Shown here piece after piece: positions 12,749 through 23,965 of a stretch of DNA of 64,000 bases; within the stretch, counting starts at the first letter, position 1; every line of letters starts with the position of its first letter. The position numbers were made by a program, and so were the translations under genes. The stretch is from Darksidea phi (Eukaryota; Ascomycota; Dothideomycetes; Pleosporales; Lentitheciaceae), in assembly GCA_030770425.1 (NCBI GenBank), contig JASJFT010000096.1, positions 62,001 through 126,000 on the forward strand, read 5' to 3'. Below the pieces are notes generated by a model, which saw only the letters and a list, made by a program, of their open reading frames with translations, made no database searches and was not told where the DNA came from.

Positions 12749-13589
12749 ATGGGCTGCTGTGAGCTTGTGGATCATCCACCACAGACTTACACGAACATCT
12801 TCGTTGCCCTCTATGGTAGGGACGGCTTACCAGAAGTCGACGCGCTATACGTAGAAGTCTCTACAGTCAATATGGGATGGGCAAGAGCAATCATACTTGC
12901 GAGTGCTCCATCTGGTGTTCGGTCTTTACAACTCTCCATAGTCAATTTAGACAATTTCAATTCGTTCGCCACTGTCAAACCACTTCTTAGTATTGGTTAC
13001 CGCGACCCACTGTATCTCACAGAGGACCCACCTCTGGGCATTACCAAGTTCTCAGTAACTTTCCGTGGAAGAGAAGGTGTGCATGGCTGAAAGGACTGGG
13101 GTAGTGGTATAGGAAGCGCTGACTTCGTTACGGGAAGAAGGTTCTCTCCTCGGTGAGCAGTCTCAAATACCTGAATTCCCGCAGGACATGAATTATGATC
13201 AAAAGCTCGCTTTCACTGCCGGGGAGGTAACGAGCAAGATTGATCACGTCGTCACTTGTATGTTAAGTAAAATCAGGCATCCTCAGCTTCAGACGCTACA
13301 TCTCCGCGACTTCCTCATCGACACCAGCACCTTGATCGACATGTTCCAAGATTCAGGTTCTATGCAGTTTCCATTTCCGCAGACAATTATTCTCGACAAT
13401 ATACATGTCCAGGACATGGGGTGGCTGCATATATGCACGCGCAACCTCGTGGGTGCCCATATCGTGCTCCTCAACCCTTCTTCAAGCATTAACAACCAAG
13501 GGAGCTATGCTCTGGAATCGACATACGCTGAGGCAACCCAGAATATGTCCGGGAAAAGCTGGGCGTCAGCGACCGCTATACATCAATAG
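12749..13589 (+). pseudogene. Possible decayed or misread F-box/LRR-like hypothetical gene
   Basis: Two open stretches, 12749-13090 (113 codons) and 13188-13589 (133 codons), read like one protein. The second contains HPQLQTLHLRDFLIDTSTLI, a leucine-spaced motif like those in fungal F-box/leucine-rich hypothetical proteins, and the first contains GVRSLQLSIVNLDNF. Another frame just upstream (about 12720-12790) reads SFQTCKRLEW, also reminiscent of such proteins, so the true N-terminus may be in a shifted frame. The stretches could be joined by an intron with a weak GTGCAT donor and a GCAG acceptor before 13187, with a CTGAC branch motif between; otherwise the gene is broken by frameshift. I cannot decide between a live two- or three-exon gene and a pseudogene. 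Confidence 0.35.
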
Positions 13590-13731
13590 TGAGTAGGCCC
13601 GCCACCTCAGGCCATGGACGAACTCGCCTCGGCCACAGACAATTGCGACATCTCGGTAATAGCTGAGCAAAACCCTGATGCCGAATCATGCAATTCTTTA
13701 TGTGCCTAGGATACATTGGCCGCTTTCCGAT

Positions 13732-14787
13732 CTATGCAACAGAGGTCACCTCGGACGTTTGTACCTGCAGCTCATCACCCGCTTCTTTCAATTTCTTCAA
13801 CCGCTCCTCTTCCTTCCTTTTCATCTCCTGCTGAATCCTCACTCTCTCGGGCACAATTCCCTGCCTCTCTCCTTGGATCTTCCACCCTTCAAGCCTCTCC
13901 TTCCCAACCGCGTTCATCGTCTTCCTCTCCACCAAACTATATTCGCCATCATCACGATCAAAACAAAACGGTTCTTTGATACTCACAGGCGGATTCGTAA
14001 TAACCCGCACTTTCCTCAACTGGTTGTTGCTTGCCGAATGCAGCATCAACGGATGCAGCAAATACACATCGCCCACTACACCAGTCGCTTCGACAAACGC
14101 ATCGTCCGGCATCGAAGCCGCTATCTCATTAAACCACTTCAGCCCATGTGCTTCCTGTTCGAACTCCGGATTTTCAGCTCGCGGACTCATCCGCGGACTC
14201 ACGCCCTCGGGATGATTATACAAATGTTTCGCCACCACATCGATCGCCCGCGGGCAAATCATCGTCCCACCACCACCCGGTACAATATCACTCCACAGCG
14301 GGATCACTAAGAGCGCTTGCTCCGGCGAGTCTAGATAATGCACAAAGAAATCGCCATCGACATGCCATCCTTTGAGCTCTTGCGGCTTGACAACTTTGTT
14401 GTGGCCTGACGGTGTGCCCAGATTTACAATGAATCCGTCTTTCCAGGTGGAAGCTGTAGGGTTGGCGCGGGAGGCTCCACCCACGAGTTGACATATACCG
14501 GACCAGGCTTTGGGTGCGAAGTCTGCTACGGAAAAGACGCGGTGCCAAGGCATGTTTGTGCGTTCGGTGTGCCTAGTTTTCAGTCAGATTGGAGGGATGG
14601 GAGGGGCGTTTAGAGCCTTTTCTTACCATGTCGACATGTCATTCGGATCCATGCCTAGGCGTGTCCATAGTGTAGTTTGTATCTCTGCAGCTTGTTCGCG
14701 AGTAAAGCAGTCCGAAAGCTTAATCCAGCCATGTTCCAAAAAGTGCTCAACCTCCTCTTGCGAAAGCTTGAACTGTTCTTCGGCCAT
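13732..14787 (-). CDS. Phytanoyl-CoA dioxygenase (PhyH) family protein
   Basis: Two exons, 14787-14627 and 14572-13732, encode 333 residues; the 54-nt intron is GTAAGA...CTAG. The exon join restores MSTWHTERTNMPWHRVF without a break. PhyH-family enzymes are Fe(II)/2-oxoglutarate oxygenases acting on acyl-CoA or diverse small molecules. The iron pair is in GWHVDGDFFVHYLD (H124, D126). A distal histidine lies in LLHPLMLHSASNNQLRKVR, with H232 and an arginine a few residues on. The C-terminal 60 residues form a charged Glu/Lys/Arg helix. No peroxisomal SKL-type C-terminus is present, since it ends TSVA, so cytosolic location is likely. The substrate is unknown. It points away from the FMP25-like gene, leaving 658 bp between. 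Confidence 0.88.
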
Positions 14788-15445
14788 CTTTCCCCCTCAA
14801 CGTCTTCTCGAATCTCTCTCTGGTTGGTTGCGAATGTACACTTGTGGTACAATTCAGTGCAGGTCGTTCAGGACAATGTGGCGCGTAGGATATGTGTACC
14901 AGCAGCGGAGAATATTTATATTGCTTCCCATTGCCACCAGACAAGCTTATTCCCACTTCCGATGCTATCACCTGCTGACGGCAGCTCTTTTACCTATTTA
15001 GCCGGTCGATCGGATGCCACGCAACCACGTAGCGTGGAGGCGATGGGGGGGTTAGTCGCTGATGCGGGGTGAGCTGTTGCGGCAAGTCGGTGGTGGGCAG
15101 CTCGATTCCGCGGCCTGCCAGCTGTATGATCACGCCGGCATGAGTTAAATGTGAAAACTGCTTTGAAAGGCTATAGGCGATAGATGGACGGCCAAATGCG
15201 TGATAATGTGGTTGATTGGAGTTTTTCCTCTCGTTGTCCTTTTACCGAGTGCTGCTTTACTATTATACAGAGTGCGCAAGTATGCGAATCGTTCAAACGT
15301 CCGGTCTTGCGTCCGCCCCTCTGAAGGCCGTCAAAGAAAAAAATATACACAAGAAAGAATGTGTACTGCATCCGCACAACCGTACACCATTCTGATAACT
15401 TCCTCCGATCCAACACGATGTTGCAACACCCTCAGAACTTGCTTT
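14788..15445. other. Intergenic region between PhyH-like start and FMP25-like stop
   Basis: It should hold the PhyH-like promoter and the 3' end of the FMP25-like gene. I see no gene and no clear regulatory motif. Confidence 0.35.
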
Positions 15446-17245
15446 TCAAATCGCCGAATACACAGCCGTGCATCCTCTGCCGCATTCTACTTTCTGCTCT
15501 AGATTTACGGTTCGTCCATTGACCTTGACCTTCTGCTTTGGCGTGATCTGGAATCGATGCATTTCCTTCTCTCTCAACTGCTTGCTCCAGCCTAACGCAC
15601 TAGCCGCGCGCTCTTCCTCTGCCCGCTGATCCAAAGGCTGAATATACGTCGGCGTTGGCACATTGCTCCTCTTTCCCGTACCAATTTGATAGTACTCATT
15701 ATTGCCCCAGAATAGAATGTCGCGACCCCAGTTGGTGTCGTTCTCGGTGAGTCGCTTGGATTTACCAGATACAGCAACAGAAGCGACGTTGTCCATGACG
15801 GCAGCCGCGTGGGCCTGTCCAACCGACATGTGATGAAGTTTGATAGGTACCACGCTGTTTTTGTTCTCATCGTACTCATATAGGCCGGAGAAGGCGGGGA
15901 TTTTGATTGGTGATGATTGGTTGTGGATCCAGCGACCGTTGCCGAGTTGGCCTGTGAGCCCGAACCCGAACGCCCAGGTATCGGCTTGGACGCGTGTTGA
16001 GTCGCGAGCGGATGCGACCGGTTTTATAGCTTCGATGGTGAGAAAGGAAGTGTTGCCGCCAGCGAAGACATTTGTGACGGACGCTTGCTGAGCGGTGCCT
16101 GCGTATAGCTTTTGTGTTGGTAAGAGCGAAGGAGCGTCGATATATTTGGCTTCAGGATTGAATTCGAAGCCGAGTTGACCAACAGAGTTGTCGCCGAATG
16201 CAAACGCGCGGCCTGTAGTGTCGCTCACAAGGCTATGGAAGTCGCCCGTTGCGATGTGTTGGATCGGGAAACCTTTCAACGTCGTGATCTCGTGAGGGAT
16301 GTCAAAAGGGCCTTCTGGCCTCGTCTCCCATGTCAAGCCTGGAATGCCTAGCTGGCCTTTCGCGGGAAAGTCCTGAGTTCCAGATGCGAACGAAAACACA
16401 CGACCAGAGGAGGTGAGCATCAAAGCATGCTCGAGTCCGGAGGATATATGTGTGACTTTCTCTCCCCAGGCAAGATTTGGGGGTGTACGGGTTCGATAAG
16501 ATATGTTGTTGGATGAGCCCCAGAAAGGAATCCATGAAGTCGATGCTAGCTTATCGCCATTCCTTTGCTCTTCTTGCGATGCTGGGATAGAGTACACTTC
16601 CCCAGACGTTGACAAAGCAATAACTCGATCTCTTGAAATGGCCAAAGATGACAAGTTCTTTCCCGTCAGTGTCCGCGTGGGCTGTGTCGTCTCTTTAGAG
16701 AAGGCAGTACCCCATTGCAGCAGATCGCCCTTCTCATCGATGGCTGCCGCAAAGTTCCGATCCAACTTGATATCTCGCAACAATACTCCATCGAAGAAGG
16801 GTATCCGCCTGGGTGACTTGATGAAGGACTCCTGGGAATCTGGCGCCACCACCTTCCCCGTGTTTGATCCCCAAGCGTATACTCCCGGATTCTCCCAGCT
16901 CTTCAATACTTGCAGATGCTGCGAGCTTATGATGTTCCTGTTGTCCTCTGTCGACTGCGCTCGCCGCCGAGCCTTCTCGAAATTCAGCTCCTGCTCTTGT
17001 GGCGGCTCCTCGGCATGCACATCTCTAAAGACCTTCTCTCCGTTGTACCATTGCCATGCGCTAGCGGTCGCGAACAGGGTCGTGACGGTGGCTACGGATC
17101 GGATGAAATGTTGCTGTCGGCGGTGTGCGTATGGATGGGTCGTTGCTCTGACCAGGGGACGCGATTTCCTTGCGATGTTCCTACTCAGTCGTAGGGGAGG
17201 CGGAGCTCGTAGTGTGGCACGCGAGAGGCATCTTGAGTTGATCAT
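15446..17245 (-). CDS. FMP25: RCC1-repeat mitochondrial protein, FMP25-like
   Basis: An intronless frame is open from 17362, but the ATG at 17245 was chosen because it starts MINSRCLSRATLRAPPPLRL, an arginine-rich, acid-free presequence typical of mitochondrial import. This gives 599 residues. A hydrophobic segment follows at about residues 52-65 (SVATVTTLFATASAWQW). The rest contains RCC1-type beta-propeller blades, for example VYAWGSNTGKV, FAFGDNSVGQLGF, WAFGFGLTGQLGNGRW and ILFWGNNEYYQIGTG. In yeast the family member FMP25 is a mitochondrial inner-membrane protein needed for respiratory complex III assembly. Membrane anchor plus propeller match that architecture. It is head-to-head with COG3 (328 bp between start codons). 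Confidence 0.82.
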   Translation of the reverse strand: MINSRCLSRATLRAPPPLRLSRNIARKSRPLVRATTHPYAHRRQQHFIRSVATVTTLFATASAWQWYNGEKVFRDVHAEEPPQEQELNFEKARRRAQSTEDNRNIISSQHLQVLKSWENPGVYAWGSNTGKVVAPDSQESFIKSPRRIPFFDGVLLRDIKLDRNFAAAIDEKGDLLQWGTAFSKETTQPTRTLTGKNLSSLAISRDRVIALSTSGEVYSIPASQEEQRNGDKLASTSWIPFWGSSNNISYRTRTPPNLAWGEKVTHISSGLEHALMLTSSGRVFSFASGTQDFPAKGQLGIPGLTWETRPEGPFDIPHEITTLKGFPIQHIATGDFHSLVSDTTGRAFAFGDNSVGQLGFEFNPEAKYIDAPSLLPTQKLYAGTAQQASVTNVFAGGNTSFLTIEAIKPVASARDSTRVQADTWAFGFGLTGQLGNGRWIHNQSSPIKIPAFSGLYEYDENKNSVVPIKLHHMSVGQAHAAAVMDNVASVAVSGKSKRLTENDTNWGRDILFWGNNEYYQIGTGKRSNVPTPTYIQPLDQRAEEERAASALGWSKQLREKEMHRFQITPKQKVKVNGRTVNLEQKVECGRGCTAVYSAI

Positions 17246-17573
17246 GGTTGCGTGCGGATGGAAGTGTGGAAGAGGAGGGACACTGAGAAGCAAGGCGTCA
17301 ATCAAAGACAAGGTGTTTGCACACTCGAAGGCTTCCAAGATAGACGTCCCACCATTGGCCACTGGAGTCTTGACGATGGCATCGTAGAGTCGGCGGGGGA
17401 AGCGGCAGTCTAGAACGTCACCATTGGAGAGCTAACTGCCAAGCGATCCGGAGCGCGTGTCTAGGATCCGGAGCAGCAACCCCACGACATGGCCAGCGCA
17501 AGCGAACAGTGACATCGTACCCGCCGAAGGGACCGTCAACATTCGCCTTCCACCACCCTAGCTCTCCTTCACA
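17246..17573. promoter_or_regulatory. Divergent promoter region FMP25-like/COG3
   Basis: This is 328 bp between the divergent start codons. No TATA box is obvious. Confidence 0.4.
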
Positions 17574-20355
17574 ATGTATGAGGACTCTTGGTACAGTCAA
17601 TTCGTCCCTCGGGCGGCCAAACCTGTGGAGAAGGCCAAGCACCGCCGCCGCGAGTCTCTGCTCAAGCAGCCTACCGTAAGCCCACCGTCCGCTCCATGGG
17701 TACGCGGACCAGTATTGATTGTTGAAACTGCAGGAGAGTCAGGCTGACGTCGAGCGCGTAGAAGGCATTGCCGAGGCGATAGAAGAGGTCGTCGAGGAAA
17801 AATCTCATGGGCCTCCGCCGGCCACCGTGGCCAGACGAGCCAAATCATACAGTGACTTTTACGATGTCGTACGCGCGCACATAAAAAAGGAAAAAGAGCT
17901 TGAGCGGAGGAAGTCCAAGGAGAATATCGCCAACGAGCTGGAGTTTCTGCAGTGGTACAGTGGGGTCAACGATGAGCTGCTGGATGCGAGTCATGAGGAG
18001 TACAAGTACGTTTACGGATACAATAGTAGAAGACAAGACTGATCGCGGTAGGCTCTACCAAGACCAGTTGCATCTGATGCGCAACCACCTCGATACCATC
18101 ATCTCAGACACCACATCCGCCCTCGGCACCCTGTCCTCACTCACCGAATCGTTCAAAGCCGTCGACTCGCAGACCACCGCGTTCCGGACACAATGTGAAG
18201 GCCTGATAGATGACCAGAAGCGGATCACGACGCTGGCGGATGACATGGAGCAGAACCTTCGATACTACCTATACCTCGAACCCATTACGAAGCGACTGAA
18301 TGCACCGGGTGCGGGGAGCATTGTGCGGGGCAAGGAGTTCACGGAGATGCTGGCGAATCTGGACAGCTGTTTGGAGTACATGCAGAGGCATGAGAAACAC
18401 AAGGAGTCGGCCACCTATCGCTCAAGATACCGGCTATTGCTCACTCGTGCTCTCACACTCATCCGCGTCCACTTCACAAATGCTCTTCGCGAGATTGCCG
18501 CAGACGTGTCCAAGCGGATAGCGGACCGGCAATTGAATGACACTACCATGTCCGCGTTATTGTATGCCAAGTTCCGCGTGGGTGCGCCGGAGCTCAAGCA
18601 GATCGGCTTGGAAATCCAGAAGCGAGCAGTGTTACCAGCAGGAGCGGAGGCAGGCGCAGAAGCAGAATACCAGAGTTTAATGAACGAACTATACCAAAGC
18701 TACTCGGCAACCCGCGGACGACTTATTCTCCCCATCGTCACGAAGAAGATCGGAGAGATTGCCCAGGCACCTAGTACTTCCAAGGATCTTGTGTCTTTTG
18801 CGAGGAGCAGTATAAGCGCTATTCGTAGTATCTGCTTCGACGAGTATAACCTATGGCGCGAATGGTTTGATGGTGATGGCGGCCTCTACGACTTCCTAGA
18901 AGCCATGTGCGAGCCGCTATACGATCATCTGCGTCCACGCATCATCCACGAGACCCAGATATTGAAGCTTTGCGAGCTGTGCACGCTTATACAGACACGC
19001 TACATGGAAGAGGACGAGTATGAGGATGAGTCACTTATCGAGGCCAGCAAGCTCGATTTCACTGTCATTGTGCATCCTGCGCTGCAAGATGCGCAAAATC
19101 GATTAGTGTTCCTGTCGCTCGCCACTCTTCGGGACGAGATTGAGAGATACAAACCAAAACCGGAGGATCTTGACTACCCGACTAAGAACAAGAAGCAAGC
19201 CCTGTCAGGCTCAAAATCGAACCAGCCGGCGCTCTCCGGGAAGAAGACACTCAAGTCAGAGAACCCACCTACTCCACAAATGCCGAAGACGCCTATGGTG
19301 GTTGAAGAGGATGATCCCGACTCGCGGTGGAATTTCAATACCGAAGCTGCGTTTAAGGATTGGTACCCTACTCTGAGGAAGGCAATTTGGTTACTCAGTA
19401 AAATATACCGCCTTGTCCACGTAAGACCTGTTTCTATGCAAATTAAAATCCAACCACACTGACCCATGATCAGTCCTCAGTCTTCGATGACCTCGCCCAC
19501 CGAATAGTTCACAGCACAACCCTATCCCTCACGCACGCCTCCACCCTCCTTTCAAAATCTGTCTCACCCACCGACGCCGCCCTCTTCCTAATTTCCCATC
19601 TCCTCCTCCTAAAACAGCAAATTGTTGCTTTTGACATCGAATACGTTACCCCAGAGACTGACATTCACTATGACTTCTCCAGCATCACGAATACGTTTTG
19701 GGAACTGAGATCTCGAGGAGGTCTATTCAATCCAAGGAGTCTAGTGGGGTTGTTGATTCCAAAAGTAGTAGAGAATATGTTGGATGCGAAAGCAGAGGTA
19801 GATACTGTCTTAAGAAAAGGGATCCAGGATTTTACCGCGCAGTTCGTAAGTCGCATGATGGAACCCATCAAAAACAGCAAAGGCTTCGTCAAAGTCTCCC
19901 CAGCCGACGCCGCACCCCGTACAACCAAACTCCGCGCAAACATCTCCCGCGAAACGCCCTTCCTCCGCTCCAAACTCGAGGAATACATCACGGACCACCG
20001 CACCCGCGAAATGCTCGTCGCGGCTGTCATGGAATCCGTCAATTCGACTTACGAAGACTGGTACGATCAAGCCTACACCCCGTCGCTCAACAGCGCTGGG
20101 GCAGGGAGGAGTAGTAAGGGAAAGGGGAGTGTGGATGGGGTGTGGGATCCTGATGTTTTTGCTGAGTGGTGCACGGGGGTGTTTAAAGTGGGTACGCTAG
20201 GGTTGGGCATCGTGGGTGGAGATGGCGACGGTTTCGATGCCGGGTACGATGGTGCGTATGATGGTGAGGATATTGGGAGTGATAGTGGGTATAGTGTTAG
20301 TGTGAAGACGGGAACGGAAAGGACGGGGACGACGGGGTTGAGGATCAATATGTAA
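17574..20355 (+). CDS. COG3: Conserved oligomeric Golgi complex subunit 3
   Basis: Four exons, 17574-17675, 17734-18005, 18052-19420 and 19474-20355, encode 874 residues (human COG3 is 828). COG3 is part of lobe A of the COG tether, which captures retrograde vesicles at the Golgi. The N-terminal Sec34-type region is recognisable: NELEFLQWYSGVNDELLDAS, then after the second intron LYQDQLHLMRNHLDTIISDT and the conserved DNLEQNLRYY-like segment (DDMEQNLRYYLYLEPITKRL). The long helical rod and the C-terminal domain of exon 4 complete it. A lysine/proline-rich insert occurs at about residues 520-560. The extreme C-terminus is Gly/Asp-rich and low complexity (GGDGDGFDAGYDGAYDGED), probably a disordered tail. 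No damage is seen. Confidence 0.9.
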
Positions 20356-20709
20356 GGAGTCAGACTAGGCACTTTTGGACGGAATCATCAACATGGGAGC
20401 GGCAAAAGGCATCTGGAGAAGAACGAAAATTCAATCGCTGGTTAAGCAGCAAGTAATTGACGCATAATGCGGAGTTGATCGTACAGGCCTCAAATGCCTC
20501 TCTAGCCTAGGAGTATCATATCAATTTTACCTCGTAAAATCTTTTCTTCGTTATAGCCGACCCGTAAGATGTTGAATATGCCAATTTGCCAGACCAATGC
20601 AGACTTTTGTTGAAGATCCGCCGTTCCAGATATCTCCCTAAACGCCACGCAAAAAAGCCACCCAAGCGCCTCATCTTTCCATCTCTTCTCACTTATCCAA
20701 GCTCACCGT
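20356..20709. other. Convergent intergenic region COG3/SHMT
   Basis: These 354 bp lie between two stop codons and presumably hold both 3' ends; no gene is seen. Confidence 0.4.
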
Positions 20710-22279
20710 CTAGACGGGAAGAGGGAAGGTGCTCGCCCAAGCCGCAATCTCCTTCTTCAAGTTCTTGATATCGTCAACCTCGCCACTCGCAACCTTCGCC
20801 TTGAAATCCTTGAGCTTGTTGGCCTCCTTCGGCAGTTCGCCCTGGATCTTCTTGCATAGCTTAATGCAGGTATCAATGTATTTTACAATCTGCTTGAAAT
20901 CCTCCTCGCCCAGGCCACGAGATGTCATAGCCGGAGCACCGATACGGATACCCATGGGTGTGAGGGCGGACTTGTCACCAGGGGTGGTGTTCTTGTTGCA
21001 AGCGATGTTTACTTGCTCGAGGACAGCTTCGACGCGCGCGCCGTCAAGAGAAAGCGGCTTGAGGTCGAGGAGCACCATGTGGTTGTCTGTGCCGTCGGTG
21101 ACGAGCTTATAGCCAAGCTCTTTGAAGGCGACTTCGAGCGCTTTGGCGTTTTTGATAGTCTGCTGCTGGTACGCCTTAAAGTCGTCGGTTTGCGCCTGCT
21201 TTAGCGCAACAGCGAGAGCAGTAATAGTGTGGTTGTGGGGCCCACCCTGATGACCCGGGAAGACGGAGAAGTTGATGGGTCCCTCGAGGTCATACAGCGT
21301 CTCCGTTCCTGTCTTCGCATCCGTCTTCCTCACACCCTTGCGGAAGAAGATCATAGCACCACGGGGTCCACGGAGCGACTTGTGGGTAGTAGTAGTCACG
21401 ATATCGCAATATTGGAAGGGAGACTTGTTCACACCGGCGGCGATGAGACCAGAGATATGTGCCATATCCATCATGAGGTAGCAGCCGACCTTGTCGGCGA
21501 TCTCGCGGAAGCGGGCGTAGTCGATCTCGCGACAGTAGGCTGAGGTTCCGGCAACGAGAACCTTGGGGCGGTACATGAGAGCATTTTGCTCGAGCTGGTC
21601 GTAGTCAATGAGGCCAGTGTCGAGGTTGACGCGGTAAGGGAAGGTCTCAAAATAGGTGGAAACGGCAGAGATCCTGTATCTGTTAGTCTTCTCATGTTCT
21701 CTTTGCGTTGGAGTAGGCGTGCACACTTCCTCTGCGGCGTCTGGTAGCCGTGGCTCAAATGGCCACCATGCGGCAGATCGAGACCCATCAACCTCTCGTG
21801 CGGCCTCATAATTGCCTGATATACCTGCAGGTTCGCCGGGCTGCCGCTTAAGCACTGCACATTGACACCCCACTTCTCGGGATCCAATCCGAAAGTCTCT
21901 AGAGCACGCTTCTGGCACAGGAGCTCAATCTCATCGATGTGCTCGTTGCCACCGTAGTATCGCGCACCCGGGTAGCCTTCAGAGTATTTGTTCGACATGG
22001 GCGAGCCGAGAGCGTCGAAGACGGCGCGGGAGGTGACATTTTCGGAGGCGATGAGGAGGATCGACTCGCGCTGACGCTGGATCTCGCGTTCCTGCGGGCG
22101 GTTAGTATTTTGCGAATGCAGAGAGGGGATAAAGAGCGTACCATTATCTTGGCGACATCGGGGTCCGTCTCCACCAAGGACTTCTCCATGAGCTGCTATG
22201 AGTTAGTATCTACGTGCTCCTGTTCTTTGTGCGGGGCACATACTTCCTTATGGGACTGAGGGAGCGCATAGCTGGACAT
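20710..22279 (-). CDS. Serine hydroxymethyltransferase, cytosolic
   Basis: This PLP enzyme converts serine plus tetrahydrofolate to glycine plus 5,10-methylene-tetrahydrofolate and feeds one-carbon metabolism. Four exons are read: 22279-22244, 22192-22142, 22091-21727 and 21673-20710 (471 residues). The first two are only 12 and 17 codons ([29 protein letters not shown]). Exon 3 gives the family landmarks [19 protein letters not shown] and [20 protein letters not shown]. The PLP lysine is K249 in [13 protein letters not shown]. There is no presequence, so this is the cytosolic isoform; a mitochondrial copy is expected elsewhere. All landmarks are intact. Yeast's cytosolic isoform is SHM2, but orthology to that paralogue was not tested. 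Confidence 0.96.
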
Positions 22280-23050
22280 GCTGGCTAGATGATGTCGCTG
22301 CCGATTAGATTAAAGAGGGTATGATGTAGAAGGGAAATTGAATGTTGAGTGTGAAGGAGTAGAAGTTGGAGCTCGTAAGATATCTGACTGCAACATACTT
22401 TGAACTTTTTTGCGAGGGGCAGGCGCGCTAAGGCCCGTTCTGGCTAGCTAAGCATTGTCCCTGCCGATCATCGGACCCCACCCGGGACGAGACGGGGTCG
22501 CTGTTTCTTCACCCTAAACAGCATATTGACACCCAGCTAACTGTACGCGTGCTGATTACTCTAGACGCCTTTGTCGCATTCAGTAACGTAATGCTCTGTA
22601 TCTCCGGAGGAATCGGAGCTATTCCCTCGCAAAACCATCCGCAAGAGGCAACCTCATCCATACATAGCAGCCACGTCAACGTTGCAGAGGGAAAGAGACC
22701 ATGTTTGGGGTGACTTTTTCAGTCTTCATTGATTCATTCTACATAGATACAGTCCATTTCCATCCTACCATTCGGTTCGATTCGAATCGCCGATTGGTTC
22801 CATCCATAACATGCTGTCCTCCACCGTCATATATGAATGCAGAACACGAAAACGCCGGGTATGCCAAATGTTGCCTTAGCAGCAAGCTGCCACCGCATCG
22901 CGAAAAGGGGTATGTATTCGTTCGAATCGAAGCTTCATGCATGCTCGGCGCCAAATATCGACAATCTCGTCTCCAACATAGCTCAACTCTTTCCTCGATA
23001 TCGACGAGAATAAAAACTTTCAAACAACAAAGTACAAAGGCGAAGGAGGC
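22280..23050. other. Intergenic region: SHMT promoter and FIG1 3' end
   Basis: No gene is seen. A plus-strand ORF at 22701-23054 (117 codons) overlaps the FIG1 stop on the other strand and looks like chance. Confidence 0.4.
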
Positions 23051-23965
23051 TTAGTCGTTATCAGTCAACCGATCGAGAACGATGATGCTCAGTATCATGA
23101 CTAGTAACCCGATGGTTACTATTATGAGCAGTACGAAGCCGAACCAGCCTAGCACCATTGCGCTTGTGCCCACGCCTGACTTAACACTCCCGTTCCCTAG
23201 ATCTTGCACTATTGTTGCTGCGGCGACGGATGCAGTATGTTGCCATAGCACGGAGACGAGGACGAAGATGGATGAGATGAAGATGAGCGCGAGTGCCACT
23301 TGCGACACAGGTCTTGACGGGAAAGGCTTGACGTCGACGTCCGAACCTGTCCGTTCGTCTCTTTCTTCATGCCAACCAGGGAACGTTGCGAGGAGGATGA
23401 ATGTGAAGAAGGCCAGGATGATGGCGACAATGAGGAGGTAGGGAAAGACGACGGCGTCCTTGAATGTTGATGCGACCCAGACCAAATTCAGCGGGTCCTG
23501 GTCCATCGACACGCCGTCGACAAGCGCAGTCGCATTGTTGGAGCAAATATAGTCGCCGCCGTCCTTGTTGATGCAGATGCCAAAGTAGCCAACACGCACG
23601 GCGAGTTGCGCGTTGCCGACAATGTTCGCGATGGCTGCTGTGACGCCCGGATCGACTTGTTCGGTGGAGTAGGTGGGTGTGTACTTTTCGTACCACATGG
23701 ACACGAGGAAAATGCCAGGTATCAGTGGCGATGTTGAGGAGCACCCTGCTAGCAATAATGCTGCGCATTGTTAGTGGCTGTCTATGCGTCGCATGATGCT
23801 TCGGGGGACTCACATAATAGGATGATAGCAATGGCTATGAGTATCATAAGCACATGGTGGTAGCCCAGAAACGGTATTAAGCCTAGAATCCGGTCAGCGT
23901 CCATTCCTTCTCACAGAATTGTCAAACCCACGTTGCATGCTAACCGCGAACCGTAGATTCGCCAT
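23051..23965 (-). CDS. FIG1-family membrane protein (low-affinity Ca2+ influx, mating and membrane fusion)
   Basis: Three exons, 23965-23932, 23882-23814 and 23760-23051, encode 270 residues. Exon 1 is 34 nt and the join gives MANLRFAVSMQRLIPFLGYH. Four hydrophobic segments are visible: VLMILIAIAIILLSLLLAG, the VVFPYLLIVAIILAFFTFIL segment, VALALIFISSIFVLVSVLW and VLGWFGFVLLIIVTIGLLVM. The first extracellular loop has the Fig1 motif GYFGICINKDGGDYICSNN, a Gly-aromatic-Gly-x-C followed by a second Cys. In yeast and other fungi Fig1 proteins support low-affinity calcium uptake, mating projection fusion and polarised growth. Topology fits the claudin-like fold. Upstream lies a long intergenic region, as expected for a regulated gene. 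Confidence 0.82.

Noticed and set aside
13678..14310. 210-codon plus-strand ORF
   Set aside because: It lies wholly antisense to the well-supported PhyH-family exon and has no domain character.
16503..17387. 294-codon plus-strand ORF
   Set aside because: Antisense shadow of the FMP25-like gene, whose RCC1 repeats are clear on the minus strand.
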